A stretch of DNA of 64,000 nt. Origin: Sutterella sp. Lineage in GTDB: Bacteria; Pseudomonadota; Gammaproteobacteria; Burkholderiales; Burkholderiaceae_F. The DNA lies in NCBI GenBank assembly GCA_017936545.1, contig JAGBFJ010000008.1, positions 1-64,000 of the forward strand, read 5' to 3'. The translations under genes were made by a program, and so were the position numbers. Each line of letters opens with the position of its first letter. Position 1 is the first letter of the stretch. Shown piece by piece: positions 55,230-63,872 of this stretch. The notes beneath the pieces were generated by a model. It made no database searches and was not told the origin of the DNA. It saw only the letters and a list, made by a program, of their open reading frames with translations.

Positions 55230-55924
55230 TCAGCGAAGATGCTCGTGCGGCATGAAGCCGTGCATGAGCACCAGCCGCCGTCCGTCCTTTTCCACGATGC
55301 CCTGAGCAATCAGCGCCGACACCGCCTTGCTCACCATGCCGCGCTCGGCATGCACGATCTGCGAGATTTCCGTCACCGTGATGTCCCAGGGCAGCGCCGC
55401 GCTGCGCCGTCGAGCCTGACGCCTGCCGCCTGTGCCAGAACCTCGATCGCCAGGAGCACGCGGTCGGGCACGGTGCACAGATCGTTGACGAGCACGCCTT
55501 CGAGCTGACACTCGGCTTTGGCGATGCAGCTTCTCATCACCGCCTGCTCTCTTTCGCGTTCGGCCGACACCCATGCCCTGAAAACCGGCGCAGGCACGGA
55601 AAATCCTGATACTTCCGCCAACGCAACGGCGGTTATCTCCATGCGCTCGCCGAGGTGTCCCATCGAGCGCACCCCGCCCAGCAGCGTGCGCCGGCCGAAA
55701 AGCCCGATGAAGCGCGGCATGTCGCCGCCCGTCGTCGGAAACGTTGCGCAGAGTCCCTCTTCGATCCAGAAAATGCGCGGATCCTTTCCGAAGTTGATGA
55801 GCTCACGTCTTTCGAGACGGAAGGCCGCACCGTGCTCCCTGAAAAAGTCGCCCGCTTCCGGAAGGTCTTCCGACATCAGCCAGGGACGTCTGCCGTAGAC
55901 CGGCACATAATCGGCTCTCTTCAT
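55230..55924 (-). pseudogene. Crp/Fnr-type transcription regulator, interrupted by a one-base frameshift
   Basis: N-terminal part (MKRADYVPVYGRRPWLMSEDLPEAGDFFREHG...) looks like a cyclic-nucleotide-binding-fold sensor domain with the dimer helix (QLEGVLVNDLCTVPDRVLLAIEVLAQAAGV). The C-terminal winged helix (LPWDITVTEISQIVHAERGMVSKAVSALIAQGIVEKDGRRLVLM) is in another frame. The break is near 55395-55412; adding one base gives a 231-residue protein of normal Crp/Fnr length. The start at 55924 has AGGA eight bases upstream. No four-Cys FNR cluster is seen. It lies next to flavoprotein 3, a plausible target. Confidence 0.8.
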
Positions 55925-56002
55925 GCGTTTTCCTATCCGGTTATGCAACTTTTACAGTTTAATCAGGTCGTATTCGAAAGAAAATCCCGTTCTTCATACG
56001 GC

Positions 56003-56034
56003 AAAGGCGCCCGGCCGGAAACCGAGCGCCTTTT
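56003..56034 (-). terminator. Terminator region after flavoprotein 3
   Basis: AAAGGCGC (56003-56010) pairs with GCGCCTTT (56026-56033); usable in both directions, the rightward T tail being better. Between it and the stop codon is a second stem GCTGTC/GACAGC (56053-56071) without a T tail. Confidence 0.6.
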
Positions 56035-56082
56035 CTCTTTGCTGAATCAATCGCTGTCCTTTTCAGACAGCCTGATTACCGC

Positions 56083-57654
56083 TTATTTGCCCTGCTGAAT
56101 GCGCGCGATGGCATGTTCGGCCGCCACGCGGCCCGACGTCATGGCGAAGGACGACGCGGAGCCTTCGCAGCGAAGGTCGTAGCTCGAGTCGTAGAGACCG
56201 CCGATGTCCTGACCGATCACGTAGAGGTTCGGGATGACGTCGCCCTGCGGATTCTTCGCTTCGAAGTCCGGCGTCACGGTCACGCCGCCCAGCGTCAGGA
56301 AGAAGGCGCGGATGGCCTTAAGGGCGTAGTACGGGCCCTTCTGAAGGTTGAACTTGACGAGATGTTCGGGCTTGCGGCCGAATTCGGGATCGTGGCCCTT
56401 TTCGGCATAGCCGTTCACCTTCGTCATCGTGTCGCGCAGGTTGGCGGGCGGCACGCCGATCTGCTGAGCAAGCTCTTCGATCGTGTCAGCCTTGAAGGCC
56501 CAGCCGCGCTGCTGACCGATTTCCCAGGTCTTCGGCAGGGCCTTGAGCGGCGTACCGGCGAGCACGATGGCGTTGAAGGGAAGCACGGCACCCTGATTGA
56601 TCAGACGGTCCATCATGGCCTGATCGAAGATCGTGTAGGAGACGCCGCCCGCGCTCGTCATGGCGTTGTAGACGTCGACGAACACGGAACCGCGGGATTC
56701 ATTGAAGAAGCGGCGTCCGGTATGGTCGACCCAGAGCCACGGCTGAGCCAGCGCGCAGCGGCCCTGCTTGAGTTCGTCCGGACCGGAGAACTGATTGATC
56801 GGCGGCGTATCCGGAAGGTACGGCGCATTGCCGGCCACGGCATGCATGCCGGCCACGCCGGCGCCGACGAGGCGGGCCATGTTGATGCCGTCGCCCGTGC
56901 GGCCGTCGACGACCGGGCTGCGAAGCCAGATCGGTTCGACCATGCCGAGCGCGGAGGAATCGAAGACGTACTGGGCCAGCATTTCCTTGTTGGCCGCGAA
57001 GCCGCCCGTGGCGATGATCACCTTGCGGGCATGAATGATGAGCTTGTCGCCCTTGGCGTCCGTTGCTTCGACGCCGGCGACGCGGCCGTTTTCAACGATG
57101 AGCTTGGTGGCGCGGGTCTTCGTGAGAAGAATGCCGCCCTTTTCGCGAATGTGCTTGATCCAGCGCTTTTCAACTTCGGCCGTGCCGCCCTTGAAGAGAT
57201 GCCAGCACATCAATGACTCTTCCTTCGGATACATCGTGCGGATGCCGCGCATTTCGACGCCGAGATCGGCGATTTCATCGATCGTGCGGGTGGATTCCTC
57301 AATCAGACGGCGAAGAACGGCCGGGTCGGCGCGGTAGTGATGGAACTGCAGCGCGGCGTCGAGCACCTGCTGCGCGGTCGTCTTGATGCCGTGCGCCTTC
57401 TGATAGCGCGTGTTGATGCCGAGCGAACCTTCGGGCATGATGCCTGCGCCGCCGAGGAAGGGCAGCTTTTCAAGCACCACGGGCTTGCAGCTCTTGTTCA
57501 CGGCGGCATAAGCGGCGGCCAGACCGCCGAGACCGCCGCCCACGATGACGAGGTCGGTCTTCTGTTCCTTGACGGCGGCCATGACTTCGGGCACGGAGCC
57601 CATTGCAGCCGCGGCGGCGGCCGTTCCGAGAAGCTGACGGCGATTGAGTTTCAT
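56083..57654 (-). CDS. Flavoprotein 3: Tat-exported FAD reductase of unknown substrate
   Basis: A 523-residue periplasmic flavoprotein with a twin-arginine signal (MKLNRRQLLGTAAAAAAMGS); start at 57654 with AAGGAG 8 bases upstream. FAD motif LVIVGGGLGGLAAAYAAVNKSCKPVVLEK. The fumarate-reductase residues are largely changed: FLTLGG replaces HHTMGG, and the last FAD motif is IGQDIGGLYDSSYDLRCEGSASSFAMTSGR instead of HGxNRLGG. The segment after RFFNES has an Arg but not in register. It therefore belongs to the wider succinate dehydrogenase/fumarate reductase flavoprotein family with a probably distinct substrate. Promoter region contains a Crp-like palindrome. Confidence 0.86.
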   Translation of the reverse strand: MKLNRRQLLGTAAAAAAMGSVPEVMAAVKEQKTDLVIVGGGLGGLAAAYAAVNKSCKPVVLEKLPFLGGAGIMPEGSLGINTRYQKAHGIKTTAQQVLDAALQFHHYRADPAVLRRLIEESTRTIDEIADLGVEMRGIRTMYPKEESLMCWHLFKGGTAEVEKRWIKHIREKGGILLTKTRATKLIVENGRVAGVEATDAKGDKLIIHARKVIIATGGFAANKEMLAQYVFDSSALGMVEPIWLRSPVVDGRTGDGINMARLVGAGVAGMHAVAGNAPYLPDTPPINQFSGPDELKQGRCALAQPWLWVDHTGRRFFNESRGSVFVDVYNAMTSAGGVSYTIFDQAMMDRLINQGAVLPFNAIVLAGTPLKALPKTWEIGQQRGWAFKADTIEELAQQIGVPPANLRDTMTKVNGYAEKGHDPEFGRKPEHLVKFNLQKGPYYALKAIRAFFLTLGGVTVTPDFEAKNPQGDVIPNLYVIGQDIGGLYDSSYDLRCEGSASSFAMTSGRVAAEHAIARIQQGK

Positions 57655-57750
57655 GATGTGTCTCCTTTTCGGTCGAGGCCGTCTCGTCGGGTTCGGACGG
57701 CCTTCGGTTGGGTTGTCGGAAGCTATGATGACGTTCTTTCGCGCCGCCGT

Positions 57751-57768
57751 CTGTGCGAATTCACACAG
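57751..57768. promoter_or_regulatory. Crp-like palindrome upstream of flavoprotein 3
   Basis: CTGTGCGAATTCACACAG is palindromic but for one base pair. The inner 16 bases match the Crp consensus TGTGA-N6-TCACA at 8 of 10 positions. It lies about 100 bases upstream of the flavoprotein 3 start codon. The Crp/Fnr-type gene at 55230-55924 could encode its binder; that link is inference. Confidence 0.55.
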
Positions 57769-57776
57769 CTGAAAAT

Positions 57777-57816
57777 AAAAAAACGGAGCCCGGACCACCC
57801 TGTCCGCACTCCGTTT
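57777..57816 (-). terminator. Terminator of flavoprotein 4
   Basis: AAAACGGAG..CGGAC (from 57780) pairs with GTCCG..CTCCGTTTT (to 57816), and the minus strand ends in a run of T. It separates flavoprotein 4 from flavoprotein 3, which therefore has its own promoter. Confidence 0.85.
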
Positions 57817-57858
57817 TCCGCCGGCCCCGAAGGGCCGGACTTCTTAAAAAGCAGCAGA

Positions 57859-59415
57859 TCAAGCCATCGCAGCGAACTGTTCGCCGGCGATCATGCCGAA
57901 CGTGAGGGCATCGATCACGGCCACCGTGCCGAGACGGGAGGCGCCGTGCACGCCGCCGGTGATTTCACCGCCGGCGAATAGGCCCTTGATCGGCTGATGC
58001 GTCGTGCCGGAGATGACCTGAGCCTTGTCGTTGATCATCAGACCGCCGCAGGTGTGGTGGATCTTCGGGCAGCATTCGATGCCGTAGAACGGGGCCTTCG
58101 AAACGTCGAGACCGTTGTTGAAGGTCAGGATGCGCTTGAAGTCTTCGTCGTTGTTGGCCTTGACGAAGCCGTTGAAGCGCTTCACTTCGGCGAGGAATGC
58201 ATCCTTCTTGATGCCGAAATGATCGGCGAGTTCTTCGAGCGTGTTGAACTTCTTGACCGTGCCCATTTCAAGCGGGAGCTTCACGAAGGACGGGTTGATG
58301 GCCTTGACGATCGCATCGTCGCAGACGGCGATCGGGTAGTTTTCGTCCGTGCCGATCACCTTGAAGAGGGCGTCGGACTTGATCTTGCGGCCGGCATGTT
58401 CGTCCATGAAGCGCTTGACGGTCTTGCGGTCGACGACGAGGCCGAGGTCCATGCAGGCATGGTTCGTGAAGTTCACGGACACGCCGAAGCCCTTTTCACG
58501 CGGGTTGCAGTAGGGCAGGAACTGGAGCCAGCAGAGCTGAACCGGAGAGGCGCCGATGCCGAGAGCCTTGACGAGCACGCCGGCCGTAGCGCCCGGCTGG
58601 TTCGTGGAGTCGGTCGTCGGAACAACGCGCGGGTCCTGGGCCTGACGGAACCAGATGTCGCGGGAGAAGCCGCCGGCGGCGAGCATCACTCCCTTCTTCG
58701 CACGGATGGTCTTCTTCTTGCCGCTCTTGTTTTCGAGGTCGTCGGAGACTAGCTTGGCGTCGAAGCGATACTTTTCACGGCAGACGATGCCGGCAACGGA
58801 GCCGTCGCCGTGCATGATGAAGTCGTCGAACTTGCAGCGCGTGCGGATCACGACGTTCTTGATCTTCTTGAGCTCTTCGTGCATCGGGCGGATGTAGCCG
58901 GAACCCGTGCCGGCCTTGATTTCATAGGAACGCGGAACCGTGTGGCCGCCTTCGAAGAGCATCTTGTTGGGCACGAATTCGCAGCCGCAGTCGACGACCA
59001 TCTTGATCGTGTCGTTGCAGCGGTCGGCGATGGTAGCGAGCAGATTCGGATGGTTGATGCCGAGGCCGTCCTTGAGGCAGTCGGCAATGAAGAGTTCCTT
59101 GCTGTCCTTGATGCCCTGGGCCTTCTGGACGGGGTTCACCGGGCAGGCCACGTTGCCGCCGCAGATGGCGGAGTTGCCGCCGACCGTCACCATCTTTTCG
59201 ATCATCAGGACCTTGAGACCGGCGCGGCCGGCCTTGAGAGCGCAGGCCATGCCGGCGAAGCCGGAGCCCACGATCACGACGTCGAATTCTTCGTCGTACT
59301 TGGAGACGGAGGAAGCGGGAATGCCGGCATTGGCGGCGGCAGCCGTCATCATGGCGGCGGAAGCGGCGACGGCGGACTTCAGAAAGCCGCGGCGGCTCGT
59401 ATCAACAGTGGTCAT
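57859..59415 (-). CDS. Flavoprotein 4: Tat-exported flavocytochrome-c-like reductase
   Basis: A 518-residue periplasmic FAD enzyme (Tat signal MTTVDTSRRGFLKSAVAAS; GAGGTG 6 bases before the ATG). FAD motif VVIVGSGFAGMACALKAGRAGLKVLMIEK. Of the four flavoproteins this one is closest to fumarate reductase: HHTCGG keeps both histidines, HGASRLGT keeps the substrate Arg, and RFMDEHAGRK has an Arg in register with the proton-donor Arg of Shewanella Fcc3. The His of QAHP is replaced by Leu (LQFLPYC). It most likely reduces an unsaturated carboxylate, perhaps not fumarate itself. Divergent from a tetrahaem cytochrome gene, its likely electron donor. Confidence 0.9.
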   Translation of the reverse strand: MTTVDTSRRGFLKSAVAASAAMMTAAAANAGIPASSVSKYDEEFDVVIVGSGFAGMACALKAGRAGLKVLMIEKMVTVGGNSAICGGNVACPVNPVQKAQGIKDSKELFIADCLKDGLGINHPNLLATIADRCNDTIKMVVDCGCEFVPNKMLFEGGHTVPRSYEIKAGTGSGYIRPMHEELKKIKNVVIRTRCKFDDFIMHGDGSVAGIVCREKYRFDAKLVSDDLENKSGKKKTIRAKKGVMLAAGGFSRDIWFRQAQDPRVVPTTDSTNQPGATAGVLVKALGIGASPVQLCWLQFLPYCNPREKGFGVSVNFTNHACMDLGLVVDRKTVKRFMDEHAGRKIKSDALFKVIGTDENYPIAVCDDAIVKAINPSFVKLPLEMGTVKKFNTLEELADHFGIKKDAFLAEVKRFNGFVKANNDEDFKRILTFNNGLDVSKAPFYGIECCPKIHHTCGGLMINDKAQVISGTTHQPIKGLFAGGEITGGVHGASRLGTVAVIDALTFGMIAGEQFAAMA

Positions 59416-59647
59416 TTTTCACCTCGATGAGTTGGTATTCGTTTCGATCCGGGCTTCACGCTCTGCCCGGCCGACGGCGAAATTCTCGTTCCCGAAGCAC
59501 TTTCCCCACCACAGACCAAAGTATGTTTTTCAACTATTCCCCGGTATGTATCCGCCGGAGAATGCGCGTGCTAGCATGCTTGACACAATCTGACGGCTGC
59601 CTCAGATCCGGCGGCCGATCCTGTTTTTCTTTTTATTGAGACTCGCC
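59416..59647. promoter_or_regulatory. Divergent promoter region, flavoprotein 4 and tetrahaem cytochrome 2
   Basis: About 230 bases between the two start codons. A TTGACA at 59580-59585 (plus strand) follows the short palindromes GCTAGC and GCATGC (59570-59580) and is a candidate -35; no good -10 is seen at the right distance. No FNR or Crp box is recognised here. Shared regulation of flavoprotein and cytochrome is likely from the arrangement. Confidence 0.4.
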
Positions 59648-60001
59648 ATGAAGACAGTCCAAGCTCTTCTCGCCGCCCTTGCGCTGACCGCGCTTCTTTC
59701 GGGCACCGCTTCCGCCGCCGATCCGAAGGTCGGCGCAGACCGCCACGTCGCCATGGGCCTGCAGTGCGAAACCTGCCACGGTCCCGACAAGGCCAATCCT
59801 CAGGAACCCACGCTGCAGACCTGCACGCAGTGCCACAACATCAAGGCGCTCGTTGAAAAGACGAAGAACATCAAGCCGGCCAATCCCCACGTGTCTCCGC
59901 ACTATCAGGACCAACTCGACTGCATCAACTGCCACGTGATGCACGGCAAGACGGAAAACTTCTGCGACCAGTGCCATCAGTTCGGCTTCAAGGTGCCCTG
60001 A
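59648..60001 (+). CDS. Periplasmic tetrahaem cytochrome c 2
   Basis: A 117-residue exported cytochrome (signal MKTVQALLAALALTALLSGTASA) with four haem motifs CETCH, CTQCH, CINCH and CDQCH and extra histidines suited to bis-His ligation (HVSPHYQDQ). Same family as the tetrahaem cytochrome at 20974, with different spacing: the long gap between haems 2 and 3 is conserved in layout. Divergent from flavoprotein 4, so probably its electron donor. The ATG at 59648 has only a weak GAG upstream. Confidence 0.94.
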   Translation: MKTVQALLAALALTALLSGTASAADPKVGADRHVAMGLQCETCHGPDKANPQEPTLQTCTQCHNIKALVEKTKNIKPANPHVSPHYQDQLDCINCHVMHGKTENFCDQCHQFGFKVP

Positions 60002-60036
60002 TCCGATTTCTATCTGATTCATCCTCAAGACATTTC

Positions 60037-60069
60037 AGCCTTCTTTCCGCACGGAGAGAAGGCTCTTTT
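60037..60069 (+). terminator. Terminator of tetrahaem cytochrome 2
   Basis: AGCCTTCTTTCCG (60037-60049) pairs with CGGAGAGAAGGCT (60052-60064) with one G-T pair, followed by CTTTTTAT. Confidence 0.88.
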
Positions 60070-60145
60070 TATATTCCTCCTCCCTCATTCGGGGTATCCG
60101 CTACAATAAATCCACTATAAAAATTTTCTTTCTCTGGAGTCATGC

Positions 60146-61696
60146 ATGGGCAAGCTTTACATGGGCTTTGACGCCGGCACGCAAAGCGTCAAGGTCGCGG
60201 TCTACGACGAAGAGTTCCGCTGCCTCACGAGCCACAGTCTGCCGACCCATCTCAGCTATCCGAATCCGGGCTGGGTGGAAATGAGCGCCGACGAGTTCCT
60301 CAGCATCACCGTTGCTTCCATGAAGGCCTGCACAGATTCGCTGCGTGAAATGGGCCGGGATCCCGCCGACGTCTGCGCCGTCATGGGAGACGGCATCATC
60401 TGCGGCATCGTCGGCGTGAACGAAGCGGGCGACGCCGTCACCCCCTACATCAACTATCTCGACAGCCGCACGACTCCCGACGTCGAAGCCATCAACGCCA
60501 TGGGGCTCGAGATCTGGGGACGCGAAACCGGCAACCCCGTCGCCTCGCCGATGTTCCCCGCAATGTTCGCCCGCTGGTTCCTGAAGGAAAACGAGGCCTT
60601 CCGCCGCGAAGGCGTGAAGTTCGTGCACAACGCGCCCTACATCCTGATGCATCTCGCCGGCCTCAAGGGCGAGGACGCCTTCATCGACTGGGGCGCCATG
60701 TCCGGCTGGGGCTTCGGCTTCGACGTTCAGAAAAAGACCTGGTCGGACGAACAGCTCGGCATTCTCGGCATCGACCGCCGCTACATGCCGCGCATCGTGA
60801 AGCCCTGGGACCGCATCGGCGGTCTGTCGCCGGCCATGGCCGAGCGGACAGGCCTCAAGGCGGGCATTCCGATTCTTGGCGGCGCGGGCGACACCATGCA
60901 GTCGATGCTCGGTTCGGGCATCGTCGAAGCCAATCAGGGCGTCGACGTCGCGGGCACCTGCGCGATGTTCTGCGTTTCCACCAAGGGCATCATTCCCGAA
61001 CTGTCGAAGCCCGGCACGGGTCTCATCTTCAATTCCGGCACCCTCCCCGACACCTACTTCTACTGGGGCTTCGTGCGCACGGGCGGCCTGTCGCTTCGCT
61101 GGTTCAAGGATCAGATCTGTCAGAAGGCCGACGATCCGCGCTACTACGGTCCGCTTTCCGAAGGTGCGGCCAAGGTGCCCGCAGGCAGCAACGGCGTGCT
61201 CTTCCTGCCGTATCTGACGGGCGGCTCCGGCGAAGAGAAGGAAGCGAGCGGATGCTTCCTCAACATGACCATGGACGACGATCAGTTCGTCATGTGGCGC
61301 GCAGTGCTTGAAGCCATCGGCTACGACTACATGGGTCTTGCCGACAGCTACCGCGCGGCGGGCGTCGGCCTCAGCCGCATCACCGTCACCGAAGGCGGCA
61401 GCCGAGACGGTCTCTGGAATCAGATCAAGAGCCACATGCTCGGCGCGGACATCGTCCGCTTCAAGAATGCGGGCGGCGCGGTGCTGACCAACTGCATCAT
61501 CGCCTCCTACGCGGTCGGCGACACCGAGGACGTGAAGGGCACCCTTGCCGCCAACATCGTCCGCGATGCCGAGTACCATCCCGATCCGGCGCTCACCGCC
61601 CGCTATCGCCGGCTCTTCGACATGCGCAACACGCTCGTCAGAAGCGATATGAAGGCGGCCTTCAGCCGCCTCGTCAAGATGCGCGACGTCGAATAA
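60146..61696 (+). CDS. FGGY-family carbohydrate kinase
   Basis: ATP-dependent kinase of 516 residues with two actin-like domains: phosphate loop MGFDAGTQSVKVAVYDEE at the start, WVEMSADEF, the GGAGDTMQSMLGSG and GTCAMFCVST adenosine/phosphate region, FLPYLTGGSGEEKEASG and TVTEGGSRDGLWNQIKSHMLG. FGGY members phosphorylate pentuloses, hexuloses, polyols or gluconate; the substrate cannot be told from sequence. No sugar transporter or catabolic enzyme is near. GGAG lies 6 bases before the ATG; a TACAAT at 60102-60107 may be the -10. Unusual company in an organism that seems asaccharolytic. Confidence 0.9.
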   Translation: MGKLYMGFDAGTQSVKVAVYDEEFRCLTSHSLPTHLSYPNPGWVEMSADEFLSITVASMKACTDSLREMGRDPADVCAVMGDGIICGIVGVNEAGDAVTPYINYLDSRTTPDVEAINAMGLEIWGRETGNPVASPMFPAMFARWFLKENEAFRREGVKFVHNAPYILMHLAGLKGEDAFIDWGAMSGWGFGFDVQKKTWSDEQLGILGIDRRYMPRIVKPWDRIGGLSPAMAERTGLKAGIPILGGAGDTMQSMLGSGIVEANQGVDVAGTCAMFCVSTKGIIPELSKPGTGLIFNSGTLPDTYFYWGFVRTGGLSLRWFKDQICQKADDPRYYGPLSEGAAKVPAGSNGVLFLPYLTGGSGEEKEASGCFLNMTMDDDQFVMWRAVLEAIGYDYMGLADSYRAAGVGLSRITVTEGGSRDGLWNQIKSHMLGADIVRFKNAGGAVLTNCIIASYAVGDTEDVKGTLAANIVRDAEYHPDPALTARYRRLFDMRNTLVRSDMKAAFSRLVKMRDVE

Positions 61697-61717
61697 CCTG
61701 CTTCTTCAGCTCAGCAG

Positions 61718-61752
61718 AAAACGCGTCCTCCGGCCGTCGGGGACGCGTTTTT
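61718..61752 (+). terminator. Terminator of the FGGY kinase gene
   Basis: AAAACGCGTCC (61718-61728) pairs with GGACGCGTTTT (61741-61751), T run at the end. Confidence 0.9.
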
Positions 61753-61800
61753 CGTCTGCTGTGCTCAGCGGATTCAGCGCGAGCAAATGACGCGCAAGCA

Positions 61801-61831
61801 AAAGGGCGCCTCTTTGATGGAGACGCCCTTT
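61801..61831 (-). terminator. Terminator of ppiD
   Basis: AAAGGGCGCCTC (61801-61812) pairs with GAGACGCCCTTT (61820-61831) with one wobble; the minus strand continues TTTTGC. Confidence 0.88.
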
Positions 61832-61851
61832 CGTCTGACTATTCAGAAGAC

Positions 61852-63750
61852 TCAGTCTTCCTTCTTCGTGCCGGCGATGAAGTCCTTCTTCAGCATTTCT
61901 TCGCCGAGCTTTTCGCGAAGCGCGGAGAGATAGCCGCGGCGGTCGGCTTCACCGTAGATCGTCGCAAACTCGCGGGTGAGCGACTGGATTTCGCCGTCGG
62001 TCGGCGTCTTCACCTTATTGCCCTTCACGAAGGCGATGATGTAGGCACCGCCCTTGACCGGCATGCCAGTGTAGGCCGGCAGCGTGTCGGCGGGCACGGC
62101 CACCATGCGGTCGACGAGTTCGGCCGGATGACCGAGCATGCGCTGACGCGACACCCAGACCGGGGTGCTGAAGCCGTCGAGGCTCTTCGACTGACGGACT
62201 TCGGCGAGCTTCTTCTCACCGTCGGCCTTGGCAAGCGCGGAAGCCTTCTCAAGACGCAGACCGTCTTCGATCGAGGCCTTGACTTCTTCAAACGGACGCA
62301 CGGCCGTCGGAACGTGCTTCACTACGCGGGCGGCGATCAGCATGTTCGGACCCACTTCGATAGCGGACGTATTGCGCTTTTCCTTCAGGCATTCGTCGCC
62401 GTAGAGACTGTCGAGCACGTGGTCGTTGAAGAGACGGCGCAGCTCGGGATCGGCGGAAGCCTGACGGGTGATGCCGTCGGCCGTCTTCACCGTCAGACCG
62501 AACTTGTCGGCGGCGGGCTGCAGGCTGTCGGCCTGTTCGTAAATCGTGTTCGTGAAGTCTTCGGCCTTTTCGGCAAACTCGCGCATGGCCATCTGATTGA
62601 TGTAGTCGGCTTCGATTTCAGCGCGGACCTCTTCAAACGGACGGACATGCTGGTTGCGGATGTCGGTCACGCGGATGATGTGCCAGCCGAATTCGCTTTC
62701 GACCGGACCGACGATGCCGTCCTTCGGCACGGAGAACACGGCGTCCTCAAAAGGCTTCACCATGGCGCCGCGGCCGAAGTAGCTGAGGTCGCCGCCGTCG
62801 GCGGCGGAGCCCGCGTCAGCGGAATGCTCGGCGGCAAGACGTGCGAAGTCTTCGGGCTTGGCCTTCGCCTGAGCGAGGATCTCTTCAGCCTTCTTCTTCG
62901 AAGCGGCCTTGTCTTCGCCGAAAGAAATCAGGATGTGGCTCGCGCGGCGTTCTTCCGGCACGTTCCAGCGGTTCTTGTTCTGTTCGTAGTAGCCGCGGAC
63001 GTCTTCGTCGTTGAGCTTCACGGACTTCTTGAAGTCGTCGGGCGAGAAGGTCACGTATTCGACGTTGACGTGCTCTTCAGCCATGAATTCCTTCTTGTGG
63101 CCGTCGTAGTAGGCCTGCACTTCCTCCGGCGTCACCTTCACGTCGCCGAGATAGCGGTCGACGTTGAAGATCAGCGTCTGGACTTCGCGCTCTTCCGTCA
63201 GGATGCGGTGCAGACGTTCGACGATGACGGGCGGCACGGGATAGGTGGCGGTCACGCCCGTCAGCAGCGTTTCCTTCGCGAGGTCCTGACGGACTTCATA
63301 GACGAACTGCTGGTCGCTCTTGCCCTGGCTCTGCAGGAAGCGCTGATAGAGTTCAGGCGAGAACTTGCCGTTTTCCTTCAGCGCGTCGGCATTCTTGATG
63401 AGCGCCACGGCCTGGGCTTCGCTCACGCCGATGTAGGCCTTGGCCACCGTCTGGGAAACGGCCGCCTCGTCAAGCAGCGAACGCAGAATGGCTTCGCGGC
63501 CTTCGGGCGAATCGAGCATGCCGGCACGGAACTGATCGCCCATCTGCTGGCGCAGACGTTCGAGCTGCTCGCGCTTCGCACGGTCGAACATTTCGGGCGA
63601 AATCGAGACGTCCCCGACCTTGGCGATCGAATTGTCGGCCTGCGTCATGCGGTTGTAGCTATAGATACCGGTCACGACGAAGCTCGGGATAATCAGCACC
63701 ATGGCGATAAACATCAGCCAGCGCTTATGGTTACGAAATGCCTGAAGCAT
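61852..63750 (-). CDS. ppiD: Membrane-anchored peptidyl-prolyl isomerase PpiD
   Basis: Periplasmic folding chaperone at the Sec translocon. The 632-residue protein has a short cytosolic start (MLQAFRNHKR), one membrane anchor (WLMFIAMVLIIPSFVVTGIYSY), a SurA-like N-terminal chaperone domain, a parvulin-type PPIase domain around residues 260-360 (RRASHILISFGED...DLSYFGRGAMVKPFEDAVFSVPKDGIVGPVESEFGWHIIRVTDIR), and a C-terminal domain. The parvulin histidines and the FGWHII strand are kept, so isomerase activity is plausible. AGGGAAG precedes the start. Single gene ahead of tRNA-Asp in transcription order. Confidence 0.93.
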   Translation of the reverse strand: MLQAFRNHKRWLMFIAMVLIIPSFVVTGIYSYNRMTQADNSIAKVGDVSISPEMFDRAKREQLERLRQQMGDQFRAGMLDSPEGREAILRSLLDEAAVSQTVAKAYIGVSEAQAVALIKNADALKENGKFSPELYQRFLQSQGKSDQQFVYEVRQDLAKETLLTGVTATYPVPPVIVERLHRILTEEREVQTLIFNVDRYLGDVKVTPEEVQAYYDGHKKEFMAEEHVNVEYVTFSPDDFKKSVKLNDEDVRGYYEQNKNRWNVPEERRASHILISFGEDKAASKKKAEEILAQAKAKPEDFARLAAEHSADAGSAADGGDLSYFGRGAMVKPFEDAVFSVPKDGIVGPVESEFGWHIIRVTDIRNQHVRPFEEVRAEIEADYINQMAMREFAEKAEDFTNTIYEQADSLQPAADKFGLTVKTADGITRQASADPELRRLFNDHVLDSLYGDECLKEKRNTSAIEVGPNMLIAARVVKHVPTAVRPFEEVKASIEDGLRLEKASALAKADGEKKLAEVRQSKSLDGFSTPVWVSRQRMLGHPAELVDRMVAVPADTLPAYTGMPVKGGAYIIAFVKGNKVKTPTDGEIQSLTREFATIYGEADRRGYLSALREKLGEEMLKKDFIAGTKKED

Positions 63751-63833
63751 GGTCTTCCCTATTGTTGTCCGCCTGGGCCCTCACACGGACGGCCGTCGGC
63801 GCGCATTTTTCTGATTGTCTTTTTCAGAGCAAA

Positions 63834-63863
63834 AAAAAGGCGAACCCTAAGGCTCGCCTTTTT
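63834..63863 (-). terminator. Terminator of tRNA-Asp
   Basis: AAAAAGGCGAACC (63834-63846) pairs with GGCTCGCCTTTTT (63851-63863) with one wobble, loop CTAA, and the minus strand ends in a run of eight T. It lies about 10 bases past the tRNA. Confidence 0.93.
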
Positions 63864-63872
63864 CGAATCTGC

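Noticed and set aside
19370..59415. Naming any flavoprotein as fumarate reductase (fccA) or urocanate reductase (urdA)
   Set aside because: Each departs from the known active-site residues in at least one key position, so substrate names are not supported.
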